Source: an uncultured Enterobacterales bacterium (lineage in GTDB: Bacteria; Pseudomonadota; Gammaproteobacteria; Enterobacterales; CALYQQ01). Taken from it: a stretch of DNA of 64,000 bases. The stretch is from assembly GCA_945288535.1 (NCBI GenBank), contig CALYQQ010000015.1, positions 1 to 64,000 on the forward strand, in the 5' to 3' direction. The position numbers and the translations under genes are program-made. Of the stretch, positions 45,032 through 57,010 are shown piece by piece. The notes beneath the pieces are model-generated. The model worked only from the letters and a program-made list of their open reading frames with translations. It ran no database searches and was not told the DNA's origin. Each line of letters starts with the position of its first letter. Within the stretch, counting starts at the first letter, position 1.

Positions 45032-45421
45032 TTAGCATGTTTTATGAGCTAAGAGTAAACCTAACAGGAGTGCTAAAATAGAAACTATTACTGAGCTACC
45101 TACGTAAATAATAGCAGGAACCCAGCCACTTTTTTGCCATAACAAAACGGTATCCAAAGAAAAGGTCGAAAATGTTGTGAATCCACCTAAGCAACCAACC
45201 GTAAGAAATAGCCGTAGTGTATTATTCTGCTCTGAACTAAACAAAAAATAACCTGCAATTAGTCCCATTAATAGGGAGCCGCTAATATTAATTAATAGAG
45301 TTCCATAAGGAAAATGCTCACCAAATAACGGATTGATATATGATCCCAATAAATAGCGCAGTACCGATCCTAGTCCACCACCAATAAAAATATAAAAGTA
45401 GATTAATAAATGGCCCATCAT
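45032..45421 (-). CDS. crcB: Fluoride ion channel CrcB/Fluc
   Basis: CrcB (FluC) is a small dimeric inner-membrane channel that exports fluoride. The 129 residues form four membrane helices. They contain GGGLGSVLRYLLG, the polar-track motif GTLLINISGSLLMG and the signature GGFTTFSTFS. It lies 35 bases behind dsbD on the same strand, so it is probably read from the dsbD promoter. No fluoride riboswitch is visible. An alternative ATG is one codon in. Confidence 0.95.
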   Translation of the reverse strand: MMGHLLIYFYIFIGGGLGSVLRYLLGSYINPLFGEHFPYGTLLINISGSLLMGLIAGYFLFSSEQNNTLRLFLTVGCLGGFTTFSTFSLDTVLLWQKSGWVPAIIYVGSSVIVSILALLLGLLLAHKTC

Positions 45422-45456
45422 ATCTGTTTATTTTAGTTTAATTTGGGGTATATTAA

Positions 45457-47211
45457 CTAATTACCCGTTAGGAAATTATCAACATATTTAATAAAATCGT
45501 CTGCTGCTAAAAAGCCATTAATACGTAATGTAGATTGCTCTTTACCTTGCTTATCAAACCATAACAAAGCAGGCAAACCGACAATCTGGTAATGTGTGAA
45601 TAATTCTTGATGTTGTATTGTATTTGCGGTGACATCAACACGTAATAATAATGTGTCTTTTAATAATACTTGTACTCGAGGATCGGTAAACGTATATTTA
45701 TCCAATGCCTTGCAGGCAACGCACCAGTCCGCATAAAAATCAAGTAGAACCGTTTTACCTTGTGATTGACGTAATACTGTTTTTAATTCATCAAGTGAAT
45801 GTATTGATTTAGTATTTAATGTTGGTGTAATTATAGCATTATTAGTTGGAATAAATAACCAATCTTGCAATGGTCGAGCGCAAACAATAGCTCCTATTAA
45901 ACACATTATTGCGACAAAACGTGATTTCCTTGTTGATAGCGTTAAACAAGTAAGTAATCCCCAACTAAAGAAACTAGTACCAAGGATACTCCATAATCGT
46001 TGTATCCAACTATCTTCGATGACTCGTTCGAGTAAAAAGAGGGGCATTGCAAGGATCACAAAACCGAAAGCGTGTTTAACATAAATCATCCAAGGACCAC
46101 GCTGTGGTAATAAGTTATTTCCAAATACGGTAATCGCAATAAGCGGTAATCCCATACCGATTGCGTAACAATAAAGTGTAATTGCACCCGTATAAAGGTT
46201 ACTACTTTGTGCAATGTAAAGTAAGATTGCGGCTAATGGTGCAGTTGTACAAGGAGAACAAATCAAACCCGCAATAGCCCCCATTAAAAATACGCCTAAT
46301 AATTTACTTTGTTGTTGATTATTGCTCCATTGACTAAATCGGGTTTGTAATGATGAGGGTAATTGTAAGTCGTATAGACCAAACATTGAGAAAGCTAACG
46401 CGACAAAGAGAATTGATAGGCTAATAAGGATATAAGGATGTTGTAAAATAGCCTGAAATTGTAATCCCGCAGCAGCGACAACAACACCTAATAGTGTATA
46501 GGTTATTGCCATACCTTGTACATAGCTAATAGCTAATCCCAACGTCCGACGTACTGAAAATCGATGTTGCTGTCCAAGAATAATACTTGTAATCAATGGA
46601 TACATAGGTAAAACACAAGGCGTAAAAGCAATACCTATCCCTAATACAATTGCCCATAAAAATGAAAAAGATAATGTATTTATAGTTGAGGCATTGTTTG
46701 GTGATAGAGGTATCGATACGTCGTTTACTATAGAGGCAATAGTTGATTTAGTTTTATCAATGGCACTCGGCATTATTGTAGAATTAAGTTTGATAGTTTT
46801 TATTACAGGGGGATAACAAAGACCATCGGTACATCCTTGATAATATACTTTAAGTGTTGCCTGAGCTTCAGCAGTGATTAACGGGACATTCAGTTTAAGT
46901 TGATGAGTAAAGACTTCAACATCACCTAATAATTCATCATGATAAATCTTACCCTTAGGAAGTTGGTAGCGTCCTAAAGATGCACCGTTTACTTCAAGTT
47001 CAATTTTATCTTTATAGAGATAATAACCGTCAAGCATTCGCCACTCTAAAATAATATTGTTGTCTTTTTGAACACTACTAAATGCAAAAGCCTGTTCAGT
47101 AGAGGCAAAATGATTGTTCATTTGGGGCGACAATAAAGACGCTTGCGCTGATTGAATAAAATATAACGATATAATATTCCAAATAATAAGCTTAATTACA
47201 CGCTTAACCAT
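45457..47211 (-). CDS. dsbD: Thiol:disulfide interchange protein DsbD
   Basis: DsbD carries electrons from cytosolic thioredoxin across the inner membrane to periplasmic DsbC and CcmG. The 584-residue protein has a signal peptide (cleaved near IQSAQA), a periplasmic alpha domain with the Cys pair in YQGCTDGLCYPP, and eight-helix beta domain with FTPCVLPMYP and ICSPCTTAPLA. The C-terminal thioredoxin-like gamma domain has DFYADWCVACKALDK. All three redox Cys pairs are present. crcB follows. Confidence 0.97.
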   Translation of the reverse strand: MVKRVIKLIIWNIISLYFIQSAQASLLSPQMNNHFASTEQAFAFSSVQKDNNIILEWRMLDGYYLYKDKIELEVNGASLGRYQLPKGKIYHDELLGDVEVFTHQLKLNVPLITAEAQATLKVYYQGCTDGLCYPPVIKTIKLNSTIMPSAIDKTKSTIASIVNDVSIPLSPNNASTINTLSFSFLWAIVLGIGIAFTPCVLPMYPLITSIILGQQHRFSVRRTLGLAISYVQGMAITYTLLGVVVAAAGLQFQAILQHPYILISLSILFVALAFSMFGLYDLQLPSSLQTRFSQWSNNQQQSKLLGVFLMGAIAGLICSPCTTAPLAAILLYIAQSSNLYTGAITLYCYAIGMGLPLIAITVFGNNLLPQRGPWMIYVKHAFGFVILAMPLFLLERVIEDSWIQRLWSILGTSFFSWGLLTCLTLSTRKSRFVAIMCLIGAIVCARPLQDWLFIPTNNAIITPTLNTKSIHSLDELKTVLRQSQGKTVLLDFYADWCVACKALDKYTFTDPRVQVLLKDTLLLRVDVTANTIQHQELFTHYQIVGLPALLWFDKQGKEQSTLRINGFLAADDFIKYVDNFLTGN

Positions 47212-47741
47212 AATATATGACTTGTATCCCCGTTACTGATTTGTAATAAAAGTGCGTTTATTTTGTTAAAATAGTATTGACATTATTAAGTCAATATTAT
47301 GTTAACATGTGATCTCTTATATTATTGCTGATTTAGTATTGTGACCTGAATAGCTATAGCATCACTATTTTATTTTTAAATACTATTAATTGGTGCTCAT
47401 ATTATATGAAATAGTTATGATATCAGATAAATTAAATAAGGTCGTTTTCGTCATGAGCACATGACACATTGAAAATGGTTATATTAGCGGTAAGATGAGT
47501 AAAGAAACAGAAATAATTGTCTAGTTTATTTATATGGATAGTAATCGATGTTTGGATGTAAAAAATGAGTGCTTCATAATGCAGCCAGCAGCCGAGAGAA
47601 CCCGACTTTATATATTATTATCGTTATAATATTGATTGATGAATATTGAACTTCACTTATTCTTTTATGTCAGATTTCTTGAATAACAAGGGATGCATAC
47701 CCATTTTTACTCTATATTCATTCTGATGAGAGGTGTACCTA
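47212..47741. other. Divergent region where cutA-dcuA-aspA would lie in E. coli
   Basis: The 530 bases between dsbD and fxsA hold no gene I can recognise. In E. coli cutA, dcuA and aspA lie between them. I found no readable remnant of aspA. Divergent promoters are expected. Confidence 0.55.
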
Positions 47742-48194
47742 GTGCGTTGGTTTCCATTAGTATTATTATTTTTATTGGCATGGATTGAATTAACCTTATT
47801 TAATAAGGTTGCCTCTGTTCTAGGTGTATTTTCATCTTTATTGCTTATTATTTTTACATCTTTTATAGGATTATCACTTATTCGTAATAAAGGTATTAAC
47901 ACACTAAAACATCTTAGAAACAAATTAATATTAGGTGAAAATCCTACAAGTGAGTTAGTAAGTAGCGTATCAATATTTATTGCAGGATTACTATTAATTA
48001 TTCCAGGCTTCTTTACGGATTTTATCGCACTACTTTTATTGTTGCCTCCTATACAACATTTTTTAACATTACGGCTTATATCTCTGTTTCGTATTAATAA
48101 AACAACTTCACAATATCAGCATACATCGTATGAAGCGACGACACACAGTCATCGTACAATTGATGGGGAATATAAACGTAAAGATGAAGAATAG
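47742..48194 (+). CDS. fxsA: FxsA family membrane protein
   Basis: FxsA is a small inner-membrane protein whose overexpression in E. coli relieves F-plasmid exclusion of phage T7. I chose the GTG at 47742 (MRWFPLVLLFLLAWIE, 150 aa) because it matches the E. coli start MRWLPF and has GAGAGGT 7 bases upstream; a GTG three codons earlier is possible. Hydrophobic segments lie near residues 5-20, 25-45 and 75-105 (IAGLLLIIPGFFTDFIALLL). The charged tail TIDGEYKRKDEE resembles the E. coli one. Confidence 0.93.
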   Translation: MRWFPLVLLFLLAWIELTLFNKVASVLGVFSSLLLIIFTSFIGLSLIRNKGINTLKHLRNKLILGENPTSELVSSVSIFIAGLLLIIPGFFTDFIALLLLLPPIQHFLTLRLISLFRINKTTSQYQHTSYEATTHSHRTIDGEYKRKDEE

Positions 48195-48240
48195 TAATTT
48201 ATATTAAATTATACTCACCTGCTTATTGTTATATCAGCTT

Positions 48241-48702
48241 TTAATTATGCGAAAAATCATGTTTATTATGAGTATGCAATATTCCATTTGTTTCATAATC
48301 TAAGGTTGATAACCCTTGCAAAATACCGCAGATATTTTTTTCTTCTTCCTGTTGACAGTGGCGTTGACAATGTTCGTGTAATTTTATCAATTGCAACTCT
48401 AATTGTTGTAGCTGGTTTATGCGGAATTGAACATGATGTAGATGACTATCTAGTATCTCATTGACTTGTTCACAAGGACTATTTGCAGGATCCATCATGG
48501 CAAGTAAATTGCGAATTTCGTCATGATTAAGATCTAATGTGCGGCAATTTCTAATAAATCTTAAACGTTCAATATGCTGATGCGTATATTGACGATAATT
48601 ATTTTTCGTGCGCGATGGTATTGGCATTAACTTTTCTTTTTCATAATAGCGAATAGTTTCTACCGTACAATTCGCAATTTTAGCGAGTTCACCAATTTTC
48701 AT
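48241..48702 (-). CDS. Cd(II)/Pb(II)-responsive MerR-family regulator
   Basis: A 153-residue MerR-type activator. The winged helix-turn-helix starts MKIGELAKIANCTVETIRYY, followed by a dimerisation helix. The metal-site cysteines are in CRTLDLNHDEI, SPCEQVNEIL and CQRHCQQ...NICGIL, the arrangement of CadR/PbrR regulators. The tail has two His (ILHTHNKHDF). The ATG at 48702 has AAGGTG 5 bases upstream; an upstream start at 48747 is unlikely. No Cd/Zn efflux ATPase gene is next to it, so its target lies elsewhere. Confidence 0.85.
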   Translation of the reverse strand: MKIGELAKIANCTVETIRYYEKEKLMPIPSRTKNNYRQYTHQHIERLRFIRNCRTLDLNHDEIRNLLAMMDPANSPCEQVNEILDSHLHHVQFRINQLQQLELQLIKLHEHCQRHCQQEEEKNICGILQGLSTLDYETNGILHTHNKHDFSHN

Positions 48703-48969
48703 TTTTACACCTTCTAAATAAGATATTACGCTAATTGTAGACAGCAATTAGAATAAGATAACAGTATGTTTAAAGAAAATATTAGCCAATTCTCATTAGC
48801 CTATAATTATTTATAGATATTACCAAAGTATATAATCATAGTTTTATTACTTTTTGTTATTTCAATTAATGCTAACAAAAAGGAAACAAGAAGTACCTTT
48901 TCATATAGAGTGGGTATAATGTAGTCATCTTAACGAGTAGATAAAAATAATATAATTTTTTTTATATCG

Positions 48970-49002
48970 CCCCCTTGAAGAATGAAACCTTATCCCCATT
49001 TA
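48970..49002 (+). promoter_or_regulatory. Sigma-32 heat-shock promoter of groESL
   Basis: CCCCCTTGAA (48970-48979) and CCCCATTTA (48994-49002) are separated by 14 bases, very close to the E. coli groE promoter (CTTGAA / CCCCAT). It lies about 95 bases before groES. Confidence 0.93.
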
Positions 49003-49072
49003 TTGAAAATACAATACAGTAAAGGTGAACATCACACTTTCTGTTTAATTACTAACCATGTAAACCATTTAG

Positions 49073-49390
<318 letters not shown>

Positions 49391-49454
49391 TACGCTTTAT
49401 TAATTAACACATTTACGTTTTAAGAGCATGAAATAAAGTGTTCTTGTGAACTAA

Positions 49455-51122
<1,668 letters not shown>

Positions 51123-51204
51123 TGCTGCTAGTACATAGGCTTATGGCCCGTGTACTGTTATCCCTTATATTGCATAGTTAACCAAGCAATTATCTTATTT
51201 ATTA

Positions 51205-51247
51205 TCCGATGATTTTGAGTTTTTTACTCATTATCATCGGATTTTTT
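51205..51247 (+). terminator. groESL terminator
   Basis: TCCGATGAT (51205-51213) pairs with ATCATCGGA (51233-51241), with a possible inner GAGT/ACTC pairing, followed by six Ts. Confidence 0.9.
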
Positions 51248-51997
51248 ATAAATTATATTATTTTATGTATTAATTCATATTTACCTTCTACTTTTTTATG
51301 ATTTATCATAGAAGTATAAATACGTAAATTTATTTGATGGACATAGTTATATCTAAATTACATCATGTCAAATAGGATATTTAATATTATGCTTATTAGT
51401 TGATATAGTTTGTATTAGCAATGTGATAGATTGTATTTATTGATAATAAATGATTAAAGATATAGATTAATATTTTTAGAGTTAAATCTATGGTAGATTA
51501 ATCTGTTAGTCAGGTTACTTAATATTAATAAAGTGATTATATTTTATTTTTTTAGAACTATTTTTTTGATTATTTTAACTTAACATTTTTGTTACGTAAA
51601 AGTAAAAAGAAATCAAATTTTAACCATTCATATTATAACTTTATTATTTATCGCTAATAAATAAAATAAGTTTGTTATTATTAATAAAATAACTTTACTA
51701 AGGCTTAAGTTATTGTCATGTATAACCTATAAATAATAACTATTTTTTATTATGTTATCATATTTTTATTAAGTTATAGTCAATATATTATTACTCAATT
51801 TATGTTTCTTATTTAAAATTATGTGCACTCCCTCAAAATTCAAATAAAAAAACATCAATTTATTTAATTATATTTTGCAAGACAAAAAAAGCGTATTACT
51901 ATCTCGGCAGATTCAATCTAATAAAAATGAATAAAACAATGATGTAATTAGAAAATCTAATTAACAGAATGGTTTTTTTTAAGAGGATAGGGATTAA
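51248..51997. other. AT-rich region upstream of chiP
   Basis: About 750 bases with no gene. The last stretch should carry the chiP promoter and leader. In E. coli, NagC and the small RNA ChiX control chiP. I cannot pick out a NagC operator by eye. Confidence 0.5.
51981..51987 (+). promoter_or_regulatory. chiP ribosome site with possible ChiX pairing
   Basis: AAGAGGA lies 11-17 bases before the chiP start. It is complementary to the UCCUCUU seed of E. coli ChiX small RNA, which silences chiP by pairing over this kind of purine stretch. Seven bases are few and overlap a ribosome-binding motif, so this is only suggestive. Confidence 0.35.
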
Positions 51998-53404
51998 ATG
52001 GTGCCAGGTAAAATAGAATATAAATGGATAAATTACAAAAAATATTCACTAATTGCCATTGTTATTAGTATTGTTTGTAATCATGTACCAATAATTTCCA
52101 TTGCACAAGCATCGGCTGGCACAGCGTTATTTGGCGATGCGACACTTAAAGGTGGTATCTATTTTTGGCAACGCCAACGTGATAGAAAAGACATTAAAAC
52201 GGGAGATTATGAAAAAAATCTTCATCATGCTACCTGGAATGCTAATCTTGACTTTTCTTCTGGTTATTTAGGTGATCTGATTGGTTTTGATTTAGCAGGA
52301 TATGGGGCAGTTGAAATGAATGACGGTGGCCCAGCTTATCCAAATGAAATAGGCTTTAGTAATGCTAAAAATCGTTGGAATGAAGATTGGGCAGGGGATA
52401 CTAGCGGTGTAACGCTCTATAAAGCAGCTATAAAAGTAAAATCGGGTTCGTTTTGGGGGCAAGGGGGCTATATTCAACCTGCAGGCCAATCAATTTTAAA
52501 ACCTCATTGGAGCTTTATGCCGGGTACTTATCGTGGTATAGAAACGGGTGCTAAATTCGAATTAAAAAATAAGGGAGATCTCGCTATTTCCTATATGTGG
52601 GCCGATAGGTATAAAGCGCCTTGGTATAAGAATGTCTATGATTTCCGTCAAGCTGACATGAAAACATCAATAGACTACTTGCAGTCTATCGGTGCAAGTT
52701 ATGATTTAAAAAATGGTGTATTACTTGAAGCGGCTTATGGTCAAGCTAAAAATTATATGCATCAATATTTTGCTAAAGGTTCATATGCAGGCAATCTTTA
52801 TGGCAATCGTTTCAGTAGTAGTTATCAATTTTATGGTGCAAAAGATAGAGTTACTGGAGGGGGAGTGAATGATGTCTATGAAGGATTAGCCTGGTTGCAA
52901 GGTTTAACATTTAGTTATGAGACAGGGCCATTTAACTGGCGTCTTGAAGGAATGTGGGTCAAAGCCCACGGTAATCAAGGCTATTTTTTACAGCGTATGA
53001 CACCATCGTGGGCATCATCAAATGGTCGCTTAGATATGTGGTGGAATGCTCGTTCAGACTGGAATGCTGATGGTGAAAAATCAGTTTACTTTGGTGTAGA
53101 TTACGATTTGAAAGGTTGGGATCTAAATGGCTGGAAAGTAGGAAGTGCTTATGTTCGCGGTTGGGGGGCTAAACCTAATAAATTGGTTGAAAATCAGCAT
53201 GTTAGATTAACTGAATCAGCTATTAATTTTGACACTAGCTATACCATTCAGTCAGGAAAAGCAAAAGGTAGCAGTTTTGCCTTGCACTACACTATTTATG
53301 ATAATCATTCCACTATTCCAAGCTGGCAAGGCGGCTTTAATAATGTTTTCCAAGATGAAAAGGATCTCAAATTTATCGTAACGATACCATTTACATTTTT
53401 CTAA
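51998..53404 (+). CDS. chiP: Chitoporin (OprD family outer membrane porin)
   Basis: ChiP lets chito-oligosaccharides through the outer membrane. The 468-residue protein has a long signal region (cleavage likely after SIAQA, near residue 38) and follows E. coli ChiP throughout: GGIYFWQRQRDRKD, NLDFSSGYLGDL, HWSFMPGTYRGIE, GYFLQRMTPSWASSNGRLD and IPSWQGGFNNVFQDEKD. It ends with Phe (FTFF), the beta-barrel assembly signal. chb follows 87 bases later, so both are probably one operon for chitin use. Confidence 0.94.
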   Translation: MVPGKIEYKWINYKKYSLIAIVISIVCNHVPIISIAQASAGTALFGDATLKGGIYFWQRQRDRKDIKTGDYEKNLHHATWNANLDFSSGYLGDLIGFDLAGYGAVEMNDGGPAYPNEIGFSNAKNRWNEDWAGDTSGVTLYKAAIKVKSGSFWGQGGYIQPAGQSILKPHWSFMPGTYRGIETGAKFELKNKGDLAISYMWADRYKAPWYKNVYDFRQADMKTSIDYLQSIGASYDLKNGVLLEAAYGQAKNYMHQYFAKGSYAGNLYGNRFSSSYQFYGAKDRVTGGGVNDVYEGLAWLQGLTFSYETGPFNWRLEGMWVKAHGNQGYFLQRMTPSWASSNGRLDMWWNARSDWNADGEKSVYFGVDYDLKGWDLNGWKVGSAYVRGWGAKPNKLVENQHVRLTESAINFDTSYTIQSGKAKGSSFALHYTIYDNHSTIPSWQGGFNNVFQDEKDLKFIVTIPFTFF

Positions 53405-53491
53405 TTAATGCCACAACAGATGGATATTACCAAAATATTATATAGATCATTATATTGTTAAAATATAGACAAGGTCAAAAAGGAGTGACTA

Positions 53492-56161
53492 ATGAGATTC
53501 AGATGTAACTGGTTAATGCTAAGTATATCTACATTATTGTTAAGTGCAGGCCTAAACTCGGCTGTAGCGAGTCAAAAAACAGTAGATAATATTGCTGAAC
53601 AATTATCAGTTAATTATGTCATGAAAGATAATTTAGCTAATTCACATGGTGTGGATTGTGGCAGGTTAGGTGCCGATTGGGCCTCATGTTTTAAAGCAAA
53701 TATTATTTTGACCAATGATGGCCCTGAAATAAAGGATAAAGACTGGGAAATTTATTTACATAGTATTCGTTTACTATTAGATGTTGAAAATGAACAATTC
53801 AAAATTACCCATATAACGGGCGATTTACATAAGTTGGAACCCACCGAGAAATTTGAAGGTTTTCCAGCAAATAGTCACATTACATTACCCATTATTGGTG
53901 AATATTGGCAATTATTTGATTCTGATATAATCCCTCGCTGGTATGTTACATCTGAAAATGCTAAACCAAAAATAATAAAAAATACTAATACAGAAGAACT
54001 TGCTAAATTTATTAAGCCAATAGATAAAGATCTTTGGAAGCGCACCACTGATGACCATAACCAACTGATGGAGCCACGTAGTCGATTTATTAAAAATGCC
54101 AAAACAGCCTATATTCCTCATAAAAAGCTGCGAGGAAAAGTGATCCCGACACCGGTATCCTTGACAATACACCAATATGATATTGATTTATCGTCAGGAA
54201 TAAACCTTAATTTAGCCTGTTTATCAAAGGAATCAACAGATGTCCTTAATGAGCATTTTTCTCGACTCGATATTAAAACAGGTACAGGGTATAAAGTAAA
54301 TGGCAAAGTAGGTAAAGCAGAATTCACTGATCAAATGGCTGTACCTGGTGCTTACAAACTTACTATTACACAGGATGAAGCACAGATCGTTGCCTTTGAT
54401 GAAAGTGGTTTATTCTATGCAGTGCAATCCATCTTGTCACAATTACCTGCCGAGGGTGAGAAAAAACTTGCAGCGGTAGATATCATTGATGCTCCTCGTT
54501 TTCAATATCGTGGGGCCCACTTGGATGTTGGACGTAATTTTCATAGCAAGGCAGCCGTTATGCGCTTACTTGATCAAATGGCTATATATAAAATGAATAA
54601 ATTTCATTTTCATTTGACTGATGATGAAGGATGGCGCATTGAAATTCCAGGATTACCAGAATTAACAGAGATAGGTAGTAAGCGATGCCATGATCTAACT
54701 GAAACGACCTGTCTTTTACCACAATTAGGCTCTGGTCCAAACAGCGATAATATGGGAAGTGGTTATTTTACGCGCGATGATTATATCGAAATTGTGAAAT
54801 ATGCGAAGGCAAGACATATTGAGGTTATTCCTGAAATTGATATGCCTGCACATACACGTGCCGCAATCGTAGCCATGGAAGCACGCTATAATAAATTAAG
54901 TCTGGCAGGTAAGGAAGGTGAAGCTAATAAATATCGGTTACTTGATCCCACTGATACATCAAATACTACATCGGTACAATTTTATGATCGCCGTAGTTAT
55001 TTAAATCCCTGTTTACCATCATCTTTAACATTTGCTGATAAGATCATCAGTGAAATGGTATCCATGCATAAAGAAGCAGGACAACCTATTACTACTTGGC
55101 ATTTTGGCGGTGATGAGGCGAAAAACATTCGTTTTGGTGCGGGCTATCAGGATAAGCATGGCAAAATAGTGTCTGGTAAAGGGATTATTGATTTAAGTAA
55201 AGAAGATCATCCTTGGTCTCGTTCTCAAGTTTGCCAACAAATGGTAGAACAAGGCAAAGTTGCTAATATTGAACATTTACCAAGCTATTTTGCAATTGAA
55301 GTCAGTAAACTCGTTAATATGCATGGCATAGAAAAAATGCAGGCGTGGCAGGATGGTGTCAAATTTGCCAAAAATGCTAAAGATTTTGCCACAAAACGTG
55401 TAGGTGTTAATTTCTGGGATACCCTTTTTTGGGGGGGGTATGACGCCATTAACGATTGGGCATCAAAAGGCTATGAAGTTATCGTATCAAATGCCGATTA
55501 TGTCTATTTAGACATGCCAAATGAAGTTAATCCTAAAGACTGGGGCTATTATTGGGCGACACGTTTTATTGATATGCAAAAAATCTTTACCTTTGTCCCT
55601 GATAATTTGCCACAAAATGCTGAAATGTCAGTTGATCGTGATGGTAATCCCTTTTCTGCTAAAAGTGATAAACTATGGGCAGGTGCTTATGGGCTTTCCG
55701 TTCAGTTATGGAGTGAATCAATAAGAACAGATGAAAGAATGGAGTTTATGTTGTATCCCCGTCTAATTTCAGTAGCAGAACGTGCTTGGCATAAAGCCAC
55801 ATGGGAACAACCTTATCAAGTGGGTAAAGAGTACAGTGGTTCAACGCACCATGTTGATAAGCATGCTGTGCAACGTGATTGGCAACTTTTTGCAAATATT
55901 ATAGGACAACGAGAACTTGCGAAACTTGATAAAGCAGGTATTGCTTATCGTTTACCCGTGCCTGGTGCTCAAATTAAAAAAGGGATCTTACATGCAAATG
56001 TTGATTTGCCTGGATTAGGTATTCAATATTCAACTAATGGCGGTAAAAGATGGCACAAATACGATGTACATCATCAACCTAAAATAAAAGGTAATGTCTG
56101 GATTCGTTCAATAAGTCCTGATGGTAAACGAGTTAGTCGCGCTGAAAAAATAACTATGTAG
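53492..56161 (+). CDS. chb: Chitobiase (GH20 beta-N-acetylhexosaminidase)
   Basis: Chb splits chitobiose to N-acetylglucosamine in the periplasm. The 889-residue protein has a signal peptide (MRFRCNWLMLSISTLLLSAG, cleaved near AVA), an N-terminal carbohydrate-binding-like domain, the GH20b domain, the catalytic barrel and a C-terminal Ig-like domain (GIQYSTNGGKRWHKYD). The barrel carries FHFHLTDDEGWRIEIPGLPE and the catalytic pair D541-E542 in WHFGGDEAKN, nearly the same numbering as Serratia chitobiase (D539-E540). AGGAG lies 8 bases upstream. It is paired with chiP; chiQ, which follows chiP in E. coli, is absent. Confidence 0.95.
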   Translation: MRFRCNWLMLSISTLLLSAGLNSAVASQKTVDNIAEQLSVNYVMKDNLANSHGVDCGRLGADWASCFKANIILTNDGPEIKDKDWEIYLHSIRLLLDVENEQFKITHITGDLHKLEPTEKFEGFPANSHITLPIIGEYWQLFDSDIIPRWYVTSENAKPKIIKNTNTEELAKFIKPIDKDLWKRTTDDHNQLMEPRSRFIKNAKTAYIPHKKLRGKVIPTPVSLTIHQYDIDLSSGINLNLACLSKESTDVLNEHFSRLDIKTGTGYKVNGKVGKAEFTDQMAVPGAYKLTITQDEAQIVAFDESGLFYAVQSILSQLPAEGEKKLAAVDIIDAPRFQYRGAHLDVGRNFHSKAAVMRLLDQMAIYKMNKFHFHLTDDEGWRIEIPGLPELTEIGSKRCHDLTETTCLLPQLGSGPNSDNMGSGYFTRDDYIEIVKYAKARHIEVIPEIDMPAHTRAAIVAMEARYNKLSLAGKEGEANKYRLLDPTDTSNTTSVQFYDRRSYLNPCLPSSLTFADKIISEMVSMHKEAGQPITTWHFGGDEAKNIRFGAGYQDKHGKIVSGKGIIDLSKEDHPWSRSQVCQQMVEQGKVANIEHLPSYFAIEVSKLVNMHGIEKMQAWQDGVKFAKNAKDFATKRVGVNFWDTLFWGGYDAINDWASKGYEVIVSNADYVYLDMPNEVNPKDWGYYWATRFIDMQKIFTFVPDNLPQNAEMSVDRDGNPFSAKSDKLWAGAYGLSVQLWSESIRTDERMEFMLYPRLISVAERAWHKATWEQPYQVGKEYSGSTHHVDKHAVQRDWQLFANIIGQRELAKLDKAGIAYRLPVPGAQIKKGILHANVDLPGLGIQYSTNGGKRWHKYDVHHQPKIKGNVWIRSISPDGKRVSRAEKITM

Positions 56162-56201
56162 CTGTTTATCTTATTTCCAGATCTTTGTATAACTTATGAT
56201 G

Positions 56202-56219
56202 CCGGCATTATGCCGGCGA
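56202..56219 (+). repeat. Hairpin after chb
   Basis: GCCGGCA / TGCCGGC with a short AT loop follows the chb stop by about 40 bases. There is no T run, so it is at best a weak or Rho-assisted end. Confidence 0.4.
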
Positions 56220-57010
56220 TTCTTGCGATAAACTTACTATATAGTAAGTGTCATAATGATTTACAAAAATAATCCCTTATAGTTCTATTTATAGTATTTT
56301 AATGAAATAGAACTAACTCATATAATTTTTATATAAATTAAACAAGAAATAAAATTAAAACATACTATAAAAAATGGAATCGCCCTATTAAATTTTTTTA
56401 TTTCTTATGTAACTATTATATTAATAGAGCTAATATTATCTAAGTAAAAATTGTATAGATTTTTTATTAATTAAAAATAAAAAAGAAACTAACAAAAAAG
56501 TAGTTTTATTATTAGTGATTTTTCATTGTATTGATATTATTTTTTTAAATAATAATCTACTTTCTAATATATAACCAATTAAGTGATATAAAAGATCATA
56601 ATAATACAATTTAAATAATTATACAGTTTCTATTAAACTGGTTTGGTCATTTCAGTTTTATCAACTGATAAATGCTAATTTATAAAACCATCTTAGATAA
56701 TAAGATTAAATGCATTATTATTTATCTAATAATACATTAATTTACATCATGATATTCTTAAACATAATAAAGTAAATATAGATACTAGTCTGTTATTTTC
56801 TTTTTTGGGAATTAACATCATAAAGTAATACAATATTAATTATTAATAAAATTTTGGTGTGGAATTTGCAAAAACTATTTAATTAATTGCTCAACTTCGA
56901 TAAGAGTATCGTACCTTGCTTCAAGGACATAAGCAAAGTACTACACTATCTATTTTTTATTTACAAAAAGCCATCTATTCTTAGCCAGACGTACTGATAT
57001 GGGGTTATTT
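56220..57010. other. AT-rich gene-free region before yhfT
   Basis: About 790 bases with no gene or RNA I can support. It presumably carries the promoter of the next gene. Confidence 0.5.

Noticed and set aside
45422..45456. Search for a fluoride riboswitch upstream of crcB.
   Set aside because: Only 35 bases separate crcB from dsbD, too short for that riboswitch.
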